Source: DATDVC01 sp036517695 (lineage in GTDB: Bacteria; Patescibacteriota; Minisyncoccia; Phycocordibacterales; WO2-35-19). Taken from it: a stretch of 12,834 nucleotides of DNA. The stretch spans positions 1 to 12,834 of the forward strand of contig DATDVC010000020.1 in the NCBI GenBank assembly GCA_036517695.1. Reading direction: 5' to 3'. Under the pieces are notes generated by a model. That model searched no databases. It was given only the letters and a program-made list of their open reading frames with translations, and was not told the DNA's origin. The translations under genes were made by a program, and so were the position numbers. Positions 7,249 through 12,465 of this stretch are shown here, in pieces. Numbering within the stretch: position 1 is the first letter of the stretch; each line of letters opens with the position of its first letter.

Positions 7249-7395
7249 ATGTCCAAAAATAACAAAACCCCCAAAGATGCGGTGGAGGATTTTCGCACGA
7301 CAGTGGGAGCTTTTTATGCTCCTCGCTATTTGCTCAGAGCAGTCCTTGATTTATCAAGGAAAAAGAACTTTTTTTCTTCCCAGCCCCACCTCTAG
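7249..7395 (+). CDS. Possible 48-residue protein, unrecognised
   Basis: A short open frame from ATG 7249 to TAG 7393-7395 gives a 48-residue basic product with a protein-like composition, including DAVEDFRTTVGAFYAPRY and LLRAVLDLSRKK. I do not recognise it and no SD precedes it. In the same frame, ATG 7192 starts a 15-codon reading (MKALYSFFDFKKVKM) that ends at TGA 7237-7239, four codons before ATG 7249. This is therefore either a leader peptide plus a small gene, a gene broken by a nonsense change, or chance. The hairpin TCCTTGA/TCAAGGA (7343-7360) lies inside it, and the segment could alternatively belong to a structured RNA. Confidence 0.35.
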   Translation: MSKNNKTPKDAVEDFRTTVGAFYAPRYLLRAVLDLSRKKNFFSSQPHL

Positions 7396-7692
7396 ACACG
7401 ATCAGTAAATCATGTACAAAAGTGGAGCCGGGATAAAAGATGGATCTAGTTGAAACGCGTAATTTCTCGAGAGGGTTTTAATATCTCAAAATTTAAAATT
7501 GTTTGAGATTGAAGATATATATACCAACATACTCGATCATCAACCAAATCGTCTTTTAAAGTCATAACTTGTAAAGAACCAATTGGCGGCGTTTTGATTT
7601 GTCTTTTAAAAAATTGTCGCCGTCTGATAGAGAGTTTATGTCCTTTATTTATAGTTGTAAAGGACAAAGTGTGGACAACTTTATTATGCCAA
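7396..7692. other. Gene-poor stretch between the 48-residue ORF and cca
   Basis: No recognisable gene lies here. An 8-base inverted repeat ATCTCAAA (7483-7490)/TTTGAGAT (7502-7509) is present, without a T run on either side. A second imperfect one, GGCGGCG/CGCCGTC, falls at about 7585-7626. A 73-codon minus-strand frame (7667 down to 7446) lies 25 bases after the cca stop, but its product is unrecognised and not obviously protein-like. TGTGGACAA (7670-7678) is one base from a DnaA box, which is unremarkable alone. No clear terminator for cca is visible. Confidence 0.4.
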
Positions 7693-9210
7693 TTATTCTA
7701 CATGGTGCCTCCCTCTTATTTTTCTTATTTTCTTTTCTTGCTCTTTTTCCTTTTTCTCCTTCCCTTTCACAGCAAGCTCCATTAATTCCCTATCAGACAA
7801 TAGCGCCAAATCTTTAGTTCTTTGATTTAAATATTCTTCCGTATTTAATTTAGGGTCTTCTAAAACTTCCTCCAATAGAGTGTTTAGCATTTGCCCTATT
7901 TTGGGCCCTGGAGCAACATCTAAAATTTCCATGATCTTTTTGCCATTAGTCTTTAGCATACCCACAGACACAGGGTCCATCATCACTTCTTCTATCATTG
8001 CTTGATATTTTCTTAGTCTATAAGGATTTTCTTTTGGCCTACCGGTTCCTATGCGATCACACAGTCTTACATTTATGAGGTCCCATATATTTTCTTTGCC
8101 AACATTCGCTAAAAGCCTTCTAACAGCAGAAGGTGTTATTGTTTCGGTATCAGAGAAAAACATATGCCACCTAACTAAAGTTACTACTTTTTCTATAGTT
8201 TCACGTGAAACTTTAAGATTTTCTAAGATTCTTTTTGTTACACGTGAACCCACAACTTCATGTCCATAGAAAGTCCATTGTTTTGTTTGGTCGTTCCACC
8301 TACGCGTAGCGGGCTTTGAAATATCATGCAAAAGAGCCGCGAGTCTTACATGCAGAGGGTAGTTTTTATCTGCCGAATGTTGGAGTGTTTTTAACAGGTG
8401 AGTCCAAACATCAAAAGCATGAGCTTTATTTTGCTCTACACCAAAACTCTCTTCTAATTCTGGGATAATGTATCTTAAAAGACCTAAATCTTTAAGAGAG
8501 ACTAAGCCAGCCATTGGATTGACTGACATGATGATTCTAAAAAACTCATCTCTAATTCTTTCACGTGAAACTTGACTCAAAATATCTTTATTTTTCAATA
8601 TTGCTAGTCGTGTTTTTTCTTCTATCTCAAAACTTAGTTCCACGTGTAACCTAACAGCCCTTAGCATTCTAAGGCCATCTTCATAAAATCTTTCGTTCGG
8701 ATCACCCACAGCTCTTATGATTCTTTTATTTAAATCCTGCATTCCACCAAAAGAGTCAGTAATTTCTCCGGTTTCCGCATTATAAGCAATGGCATTTATG
8801 CTAAAATCTCTTCTTTTTAGATCATCTAGTATGTTTTGACTAAATTTAACACTGTCTGGTCTTCTATGATCAGAATAATCACTTTCCAGTCTATATGGCG
8901 TTATTTCTATGGTTTTTAGGGTTTCCCGCTCAGCTTCGCTTTCAGGATCTTCGACATCCTCAACCCACTCATTTACTACCGCCACCGTTCCATATACATT
9001 TTCGTAAAAAGTCTTCGGAAACAGCGGGATAATCTCTTCCGGGGTAGCGTTTGTGGTTACATCCCAATCTTTAGGTTTTCGTCCCATAAACATGTCCCTG
9101 ACACATCCACCAACTAAATATGCTTCAAACCCCGCTTCTTTTAGCGCTTTTGTTACACGGGAAACCTCAATGGGTATCTCAAATTTTTCAATTTTAACCT
9201 TATTTTGCAT
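7693..9210 (-). CDS. cca: CCA tRNA nucleotidyltransferase with HD domain
   Basis: The enzyme adds or repairs the 3' CCA of tRNAs. The 505-residue product has the class II nucleotidyltransferase head: LVGGCVRD at 32-39 and the metal-binding D48/D50 in KDWDVTT. It is followed by RRDFSINAIAY (133-143) and EDGLRMLRAVRL (177-188). An HD phosphohydrolase domain follows with LLHD (H295/D296). The C-terminus is Lys/Glu-rich. I start at ATG 9210 (MQNKVKIEKFE); extending the frame to 9336 merely translates the tRNA-Arg gene. No SD is present. It is the last gene of a minus-strand unit with the TrmB-like regulator and tRNA-Arg, beginning 32 bases after the tRNA. At least one tRNA in the window (tRNA-Gly) lacks an encoded CCA and needs this enzyme. 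The coding sequence carries five parS-like sites between 8197 and 9166. Confidence 0.97.
   Translation of the reverse strand: MQNKVKIEKFEIPIEVSRVTKALKEAGFEAYLVGGCVRDMFMGRKPKDWDVTTNATPEEIIPLFPKTFYENVYGTVAVVNEWVEDVEDPESEAERETLKTIEITPYRLESDYSDHRRPDSVKFSQNILDDLKRRDFSINAIAYNAETGEITDSFGGMQDLNKRIIRAVGDPNERFYEDGLRMLRAVRLHVELSFEIEEKTRLAILKNKDILSQVSRERIRDEFFRIIMSVNPMAGLVSLKDLGLLRYIIPELEESFGVEQNKAHAFDVWTHLLKTLQHSADKNYPLHVRLAALLHDISKPATRRWNDQTKQWTFYGHEVVGSRVTKRILENLKVSRETIEKVVTLVRWHMFFSDTETITPSAVRRLLANVGKENIWDLINVRLCDRIGTGRPKENPYRLRKYQAMIEEVMMDPVSVGMLKTNGKKIMEILDVAPGPKIGQMLNTLLEEVLEDPKLNTEEYLNQRTKDLALLSDRELMELAVKGKEKKEKEQEKKIRKIRGRHHVE
8197..8212. other. parS-like ParB site A (14/16)
   Basis: AGTTTCACGTGAAACT is a perfect 16-base palindrome. 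It matches the bacterial parS consensus TGTTTCACGTGAAACA at all but the two outermost bases. It encodes VSRET in cca on the minus strand. In other bacteria ParB binds such sites to organise and segregate the origin region. No parA or parB is in this window. Confidence 0.6.
8236..8251. other. parS-like site C (13/16)
   Basis: TGTTACACGTGAACCC keeps the CACGTG core and matches 13 of 16 parS positions. It lies 24 bases after site A and within cca. It may be a weaker ParB site or a by-product of codon choice. Confidence 0.4.
8557..8572. other. parS-like site B (14/16)
   Basis: TCTTTCACGTGAAACT matches parS at 14 of 16 positions, including the whole 13-base stretch TTTCACGTGAAAC. It encodes VSRE in cca, in a different part of the protein from site A. 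Confidence 0.55.
8636..8651. other. parS-like site D (12/16)
   Basis: AGTTCCACGTGTAACC keeps the CACGTG core and matches 12 of 16 parS positions. It is read in another frame of cca than sites A and B (LHVEL), so the recurrence is not simply a repeated peptide. Confidence 0.3.
9151..9166. other. parS-like site E (13/16)
   Basis: TGTTACACGGGAAACC matches 13 of 16 parS positions but has CACGGG instead of CACGTG at the core. It lies near the start of cca and encodes VSRVT. Weak on its own; listed because of the cluster. Confidence 0.3.
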
Positions 9211-9242
9211 AATATTTAGCTGTTTAACGTGAGTTTGTTGAA

Positions 9243-9318
9243 TGGTGCGCCCGGCAAGAGTCGAACTCGCAACCTTTTGGTTCGAAGCCAAACGCTCTAT
9301 CCATTGAGCTACGGGCGC
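9243..9318 (-). tRNA. tRNA-Arg (anticodon UCG), CCA encoded
   Basis: Read on the minus strand, acceptor GCGCCCG pairs with CGGGCGC over seven bases. The D arm is GCTC/GAGC. The anticodon stem TTTGG/CCAAA carries the loop CTTCGAA with anticodon TCG. The T arm is GCGAG/CTTGC with TTCGACT, including one G-T pair. The discriminator A at 9246 is followed by an encoded CCA (9245-9243). The tRNA starts 21 bases after the stop of the TrmB-like gene and ends 32 bases before cca, so all three are probably on one transcript and the tRNA is cut out of it. Confidence 0.96.
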
Positions 9319-9339
9319 ATGGAAGAATAATAACACATT

Positions 9340-10071
9340 TTAGAGATTGCCCCATTGCATTTCGAATATTTGCTTTAAGGCTAAGGCAAGGCCTTTATGC
9401 TCAATTACTACCCCTTGCAAGTCTTTAAACATTAAAATTCGGACAAAATCAGATCCTATATCAACGGAAACATCTGAAGAATATTTTTCAAAAGGCACTA
9501 TTTTCATATTTCGGTCAAATTCGGCATCTTTTTCTCTGTAAGGATTTAGACTAGGATGATCCGGAACAATACCTCTGATTCCAATTTTCATTTTTTTAAG
9601 TTTTTGATTATATTCCTCAAAAACTCCTGTAATTTCATCATTTATCCCTTCTGTGTGGGCATTAAAACCAACGATCTCCTTATTCTCCATTTTTTCCAGA
9701 CCAAAATTCAACAACCTCTTTACTCCATCTGTACCATCAAAATACATAACACTCGGTTTCCTATCGCCTTTAACTAAAGCCAGGAGTTCGGGTAAAATTC
9801 TCTTTACTTCTCTCAACTTATCTTCCGATTCTGCAATTAGTTCCTCTGGCGGTTTTGCACTATAAATTTGTTTTTTGGGGTAGGGGATTTTTAAAACAAG
9901 CCCCTTTAACCTCAATTCTTCTAAAACAACATAAACCGTGGGTCTTTTTAGCCCGCTTTTTTCGGCAATTCTGTAAGCTGTAGCTTCTCCAAGTTGGAGT
10001 AGATTAACATAAACGGCCACTTGTTTTTCGTTCAATCCTAAATTTTTTAATGCTTCTTCTGTTTTTGTCAT
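9340..10071 (-). CDS. TrmB family transcriptional regulator
   Basis: A 243-residue protein with an N-terminal winged helix-turn-helix at about 8-65 (LGLNEKQVAVYVNLLQLGEA, then AEKSGLKRPTVYVVLEELRLKGLV), typical of TrmB regulators. A short Lys/Glu-rich helix follows (about 75-100) that could mediate dimerisation. The C-terminal effector-type domain runs from about 105 to 243 and includes VMYFDGTDGVKRLL and HTEGI. TrmB proteins are best known as sugar-responsive regulators in Archaea; shorter relatives are frequent in Candidate Phyla Radiation bacteria, where ligands are unknown. The start is ATG 10071, with no SD. It is the first gene of the unit with tRNA-Arg and cca. A 19-base palindrome overlaps its likely -35 region, which suggests autoregulation. 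It is divergent from the four-gene cassette and could also control that cassette's promoter. Confidence 0.88.
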   Translation of the reverse strand: MTKTEEALKNLGLNEKQVAVYVNLLQLGEATAYRIAEKSGLKRPTVYVVLEELRLKGLVLKIPYPKKQIYSAKPPEELIAESEDKLREVKRILPELLALVKGDRKPSVMYFDGTDGVKRLLNFGLEKMENKEIVGFNAHTEGINDEITGVFEEYNQKLKKMKIGIRGIVPDHPSLNPYREKDAEFDRNMKIVPFEKYSSDVSVDIGSDFVRILMFKDLQGVVIEHKGLALALKQIFEMQWGNL

Positions 10072-10077
10072 GGTTTA

Positions 10078-10106
10078 AGGTTAGCATGGTTGAAATACAT
10101 AGTCAA
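10078..10106 (-). promoter_or_regulatory. Candidate promoter of the TrmB-like gene
   Basis: On the minus strand TTGACT (10106-10101) is followed after 17 bases by TAACCT (10083-10078), a weak -10. The ATG at 10071 lies six bases further, so the transcript would be leaderless. The -35 hexamer is one arm of the palindrome at 10100-10118. Confidence 0.35.
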
Positions 10107-10118
10107 TTTTTTTGACTA
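10100..10118. promoter_or_regulatory. 19-base palindrome, likely operator
   Basis: TAGTCAATTTTTTTGACTA is a perfect 7-base inverted repeat with a 5-base A/T spacer. It overlaps the -35 region of the TrmB-like gene and lies about 70 bases from the promoter of the divergent cassette. That position suits a repressor site for the adjacent regulator; the binding protein is inferred. Confidence 0.5.
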
Positions 10119-10165
10119 CTTATTCAAAATAGGTAAAAATTCATTGTAAATAAAGGTTATTACCC

Positions 10166-10185
10166 TAATATATTTAGATATATTA
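10166..10185. promoter_or_regulatory. A/T palindrome directly upstream of the cassette promoter
   Basis: TAATATAT (10166-10173) and ATATATTA (10178-10185) form a perfect 8-base inverted repeat with a 4-base spacer. It ends one base before the -35 hexamer of the cassette. It could be an activator site or an UP-like A/T tract. A/T-rich palindromes also arise easily by chance. Confidence 0.35.
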
Positions 10186-10186
10186 C

Positions 10187-10215
10187 TTGACTTTTTGTAT
10201 AGAATTTACTATAAT
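10187..10215 (+). promoter_or_regulatory. Sigma70-type promoter of the four-gene cassette
   Basis: TTGACT (10187-10192), a 17-base spacer and TATAAT (10210-10215) make the best promoter in the window. Transcription from about 10222 gives a 40-base leader that carries an AAGGAG ribosome site. Confidence 0.8.
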
Positions 10216-10260
10216 AGATGCAGGAGTTAAATTCAATTCTTTGAGAAAAGGAGATACGAA

Positions 10261-10455
10261 GTGGAAACAGAAAAAATATGGAAGACGTGGCGTAGTGATT
10301 CGGTCAAGGGTACGGACTGGTCGGAAGCATCACATCAGTTGTGTATTGATTGCAACAATCGCCATATTGCGCCTGGAGAAATCGTGATTACAAGCACGAG
10401 ACTTCAGGGGTCACTCTATGTCATCAATTACATCTGCTACGTGAAGCAACCTTAG
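10261..10455 (+). CDS. Small Cys-containing hypothetical protein, first gene of the cassette
   Basis: A 64-residue product from GTG 10261, supported by AAGGAG at 10248-10253 with seven bases of spacing and by the promoter just upstream. The middle contains CIDCNNRH followed by IAPGE, and a further cysteine sits near the C-terminus in YICYVKQP. A C-x2-C-x3-H pattern with a later Cys could hold a metal ion, but this is inference and no named family is recognised. The N-terminus is Trp-rich (IWKTW, TDW). No signal peptide or membrane segment. It is followed by 117 bases of structured RNA before the receiver gene. A longer plus-strand frame over the promoter is a shadow. It may be a small regulatory or adaptor protein of the cassette. 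Confidence 0.72.
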   Translation: METEKIWKTWRSDSVKGTDWSEASHQLCIDCNNRHIAPGEIVITSTRLQGSLYVINYICYVKQP

Positions 10456-10476
10456 CGGCATGGCCACATTTTACAC

Positions 10477-10500
10477 GCCCAAGCAACACTCTGCTTGGGC
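10477..10500 (+). repeat. Intercistronic hairpin, nine base pairs
   Basis: GCCCAAGCA (10477-10485) pairs perfectly with TGCTTGGGC (10492-10500) around a six-base loop. No T run follows, so it is not a standard intrinsic terminator. It may stabilise or process the message between the first and second cassette genes. Confidence 0.6.
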
Positions 10501-10502
10501 TT

Positions 10503-10548
10503 CCACCAGAGAAAATTTAAAAAGTTTTCTGCGGTGGGAGAAATCCCA
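10503..10548 (+). promoter_or_regulatory. Two mutually exclusive hairpins before the receiver gene
   Basis: Structure one pairs CCACC (10503-10507) with GGTGG (10533-10537) and AGAAAA (10510-10515) with TTTTCT (10525-10530). Structure two pairs TGGGA (10535-10539) with TCCCA (10544-10548) closed by a GAAA tetraloop. They share 10535-10537, so only one can form at a time. The SD of the receiver gene begins 11 bases further on. A switch-like role is inferred. Confidence 0.4.
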
Positions 10549-10572
10549 TAGTTCATTGAAAGGAGGAATACC

Positions 10573-10956
10573 GTGGTCGAAATTATCCTTGTAGTTGAGG
10601 ACACTCCAGAGCAATCAAAAATCGCTATTTCAATTCTGAAAGAGCGAGGTTTCAAGGTGCTGCTCGCGGAAAGCTACCAACAAGCACGAACAGTGCTCTC
10701 TCAAGTTCCTGTAAGTGCGATTCTGACTGACCTCTTCTTCCCTGAGAAGAAGGGCCAGGAACCAAACGCTTGCGGGATTTCCATTGCCATTGAAGCAAAG
10801 ATGAAGAGCATCCCAGTGGCGATATGCTCACAGGTCAATCACCACTCCTGCGAGTGGCTCTGGCACGCTTGGAAAGCTTTACAGATTCCAGTTTCTGAAA
10901 CAAAGAACTGGAACGATGTGACCAGTCAACTTCTGGGCGACAGGAAAAAGGAGTAA
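10573..10956 (+). CDS. Stand-alone response regulator receiver domain
   Basis: A 127-residue product with the receiver layout: the acidic pair E9/D10 in ILVVEDTPEQ, the phosphoacceptor D53 in AILTDLFFPEKKG, and a Ser (CSQ) where the conserved Thr/Ser is expected. There is no output domain, so it would act by protein contact, like CheY or Spo0F (known behaviour of single-domain receivers). The usual KP motif is replaced by PVSETKNW, where K may still serve. A His-rich segment NHHSCEWLWHAW replaces the normal stretch before the last strand and is unusual. GTG 10573 has AAAGGAGG six bases upstream. The next gene starts four bases after the stop and its SD overlaps the end of this gene. No histidine kinase is in the window. 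Confidence 0.8.
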   Translation: MVEIILVVEDTPEQSKIAISILKERGFKVLLAESYQQARTVLSQVPVSAILTDLFFPEKKGQEPNACGISIAIEAKMKSIPVAICSQVNHHSCEWLWHAWKALQIPVSETKNWNDVTSQLLGDRKKE

Positions 10957-10960
10957 AACA

Positions 10961-11317
10961 GTGAAGCTCATGGTAGTCGGCGAATCAAGCATGTGCAAAA
11001 CACTGGAGACGGTTCTCAAAGCAACCATGCCAGAAACGGTGCGAGTTAGTCGGGAAGGGAGCCTCTCTGGACTTTTGGAACATGAACCCACCCATGTAAT
11101 TTGGGACTGGAGAGACAAGGGATACAGTCCGGACGAAAGTGTTTGGGACAAGGAATGGGAAGTGTTTCTGACAAACGCACAAATACTGGCTGTCAAAGTA
11201 ATGTTTCTGAGCGTTTTGCCAGCATCAAACTTACCCGAACCCGTCCAATCATTTATCCTGCGAATGCCAATTTCGGTAAACGACATTCTTTCGAATCTTC
11301 AGAAAGGAGATGAATAA
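10961..11317 (+). CDS. Degenerate receiver-like protein
   Basis: A 118-residue product beginning KLMVVGESSMCKTLETVL, which looks like a receiver strand-helix start with the acidic pair reduced to E8. D49 in HVIWDWRDKG occupies the phosphoacceptor position. VMFLSVLPAS supplies the Ser, and RMPISVNDIL sits where KP is expected but has no Lys. It therefore resembles a receiver that lost part of its phosphorylation machinery, possibly an always-on partner of the preceding receiver; this is inferred from pattern only. GTG 10961 has AAAAAGGAG seven bases upstream, overlapping the stop of the previous gene. Its own stop TAA (11315-11317) overlaps the ATG of the next gene by one base, so translation is tightly coupled. 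Confidence 0.68.
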   Translation: MKLMVVGESSMCKTLETVLKATMPETVRVSREGSLSGLLEHEPTHVIWDWRDKGYSPDESVWDKEWEVFLTNAQILAVKVMFLSVLPASNLPEPVQSFILRMPISVNDILSNLQKGDE

Positions 11318-11484
11318 TGCCATACGCCAACTCTGATTCTGGCAGACGAGGCAAGCCCTACTGGGGCGAGCTCAAACCGGCTCCCAAGCGGAGTTCACTC
11401 GGTGGTTTTATCCTGAAATGCATCATTGTGATTGCGTTCGGGATCGTTTGGGGAATCAGTATCAATCTGATCCTCTCGGTCTAG
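11317..11484 (+). CDS. 55-residue one-pass membrane protein, last gene of the cassette
   Basis: ATG 11317 overlaps the preceding TAA (TAATG) and has AAAGGAG at 11303-11309 with seven bases of spacing, which decides the start. The product has a polar, basic N-terminal half (GRRGKPYWGEL, then PAPKRSS). One hydrophobic segment at about 30-55 ends at the C-terminus and includes a cysteine (FILKCIIVIAFGIVWG). With its basic N-terminus inside, it would be a tail-anchored cytoplasm-facing protein. No family is recognised. Its position after two receiver-type proteins suggests a membrane anchor or docking partner (inference). A strong terminator follows 31 bases later. Confidence 0.75.
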   Translation: MPYANSDSGRRGKPYWGELKPAPKRSSLGGFILKCIIVIAFGIVWGISINLILSV

Positions 11485-11514
11485 CGGTACCACCTCATCG
11501 GTAGCAAAACTGCG

Positions 11515-11544
11515 AAGGTGCTGGACAAATTCCAGCGCCTTTTT
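11515..11544 (+). terminator. Intrinsic terminator of the four-gene cassette
   Basis: AAGGTGCTGGA (11515-11525) pairs with TCCAGCGCCTT (11531-11541) over 11 bases with a single G-T wobble and a five-base loop, and a T run closes it. It cleanly ends the cassette begun at 10187. The 5' arm AGGTG could also pair with CACCT at 11491-11495. Confidence 0.85.
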
Positions 11545-11599
11545 GTTTATCCACTTTTTAATTTTATAGAACAGAACCCCCGTGTTAGTATTATGTAAT

Positions 11600-12259
11600 A
11601 TGAGACACGACAAAGAAAAAGTTTTTGAACTCAGAAAAAATGGCCACACATATAGAGAAATCGAGAAATTGGTTGGAGTTTCCAGAAGCACGCTGTGCAA
11701 CTGGTTTAAAAATGAAGAGTGGTCAGAGCACATAAAAAAATCTAACACTGATAGAAATATCCAGATCAGCACTGAACATTTAGTCAAGCTAAACGAGGGT
11801 AGAAAGGTCGTACTCAATAGGCAATACGCAGAAGTTGAGCAAAAAGCTAGAGAGGAATTCAAAGTATACAAAGAAAGCCCCTTATTTATGGCCGGATTAA
11901 TGCTGTATGCAGGAGAGGGTGACAAAATGTCGAGAGGTTTAATAAGACTTGCAAATATTGAGTTTGATTTACACAAGATATTTATCAATTTTATTATTAT
12001 TTTTTTAAAAGTTGATATGAAATACATAAGAGTTAGCGTTTTACTTTACCCAGATTTAGACGCTGAAAACTGTAAAGCCAAGTGGTCTGAGGAACTAAAT
12101 ATCCCACTTTCTCAGTTTCATAAACCACAGATAATCCAAGGTAGGCACAAAACAAGAAGATTGCATTTTGGTGTTGGATCTACTATATTTAGTAGTAGTT
12201 TTTTAAAGAGGAAATTACTTTTGTGGATAGAGCTTGCTAAAAAAAGTTTAACTAAATAG
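11600..12259 (+). CDS. Helix-turn-helix protein with LAGLIDADG-like segment
   Basis: A 219-residue protein. Residues about 6-40 form a resolvase/transposase-type helix-turn-helix (ELRKNGHTYREIEKLVGVS, then RSTLCNWF). After a charged helical linker, residues 95-108 read LFMAGLMLYAGEGDK, close to the helix that begins LAGLIDADG endonuclease folds. Then come RLANIEFDLHKIFINF, RVSVLLYPDLDAE, and WSEELNIPLSQFHKP. I recall this two-part layout from uncharacterised proteins in several bacterial groups. Whether it cuts DNA is unknown; the acidic positions at the end of the motif are E and D, so activity is possible. I use ATG 11600, not the in-frame GTG at 11582. TATTAT lies at 11589-11594 and no SD is visible. 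It sits between the cassette terminator and tRNA-Gly. Confidence 0.8.
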   Translation: MRHDKEKVFELRKNGHTYREIEKLVGVSRSTLCNWFKNEEWSEHIKKSNTDRNIQISTEHLVKLNEGRKVVLNRQYAEVEQKAREEFKVYKESPLFMAGLMLYAGEGDKMSRGLIRLANIEFDLHKIFINFIIIFLKVDMKYIRVSVLLYPDLDAENCKAKWSEELNIPLSQFHKPQIIQGRHKTRRLHFGVGSTIFSSSFLKRKLLLWIELAKKSLTK

Positions 12260-12269
12260 CAAGTAAAAA

Positions 12270-12340
12270 GCGGCCATAATTTAGTGGTAAAATACGGTCT
12301 TGCCAAGACTGAGATGGGGGTCCGATTCCCCCTGGCCGCA
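12270..12340 (+). tRNA. tRNA-Gly (anticodon GCC), CCA not encoded
   Basis: Acceptor GCGGCCA pairs perfectly with TGGCCGC. The D arm is ATTT/AAAT with AGTGGTA. The anticodon stem CGGTC/GACTG carries the loop TTGCCAA (anticodon GCC), and the T arm is GGGGG/CCCCC with TCCGATT. The discriminator at 12340 is A, whereas E. coli tRNA-Gly has U. The next bases are CAC, so CCA must be added by the nucleotidyltransferase. It starts 10 bases after the HTH gene stop. Confidence 0.95.
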
Positions 12341-12431
12341 CACTTCGACAAGCTTAGTATAAACAAAAATGTCCTAAATCTAGTTGAAATTGAAAAATGT
12401 TAAAATGTCTTTGTTGTCTAATCTACCTTGT

Positions 12432-12465
12432 TTATCAACAAAACTGGGGATAACTATGTGGACAC
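12432..12465. other. Cluster of DnaA-box-like 9-mers
   Basis: TTATCAACA (12432-12440, plus, 8/9 to TTATCCACA), TTATCCCCA (minus, 12453-12445, 8/9) and GTGTCCACA (minus, 12465-12457, 7/9) are packed into 34 bases. An A/T-rich stretch (12345-12430) precedes them. The look is that of an origin or dnaA upstream region. No exact consensus box is present and dnaA is not in the window. Confidence 0.4.

Noticed and set aside
7192..7395. UGA recoding as glycine (as in Absconditabacteria and Gracilibacteria)
   Set aside because: No recognised gene in the window uses internal TGA, including glycine-rich ones; the single in-frame TGA is in a doubtful small ORF.
7446..7667. 73-codon minus-strand ORF downstream of cca
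   Set aside because: No recognised motif, no SD, and inverted repeats cross it; kept only as part of the description of the gene-poor stretch.
9211..9336. N-terminal extension of cca to a 547-residue protein
   Set aside because: The extra 42 codons are a translation of the tRNA-Arg gene and the spacer (APVAQWIERLASNQK). The conserved enzyme begins after MQNKVKI.
10477..10500. Intrinsic terminator after the first cassette gene
   Set aside because: The hairpin is perfect, but no T run follows, and the downstream genes have no promoter of their own that I can see.
11395..12027. 210-codon minus-strand frame
   Set aside because: It runs antisense through the cassette terminator, the last cassette gene and the HTH gene, and its product is Ser/Leu/Phe-rich without motifs.
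12344..12360. TTCGACAAGCTTAGTAT after tRNA-Gly, resembling a TTCGACAAGCTCAGT repeat seen in many genomes
   Set aside because: Only one copy in the window and no palindromic partner, so it cannot be supported as a repeat here.
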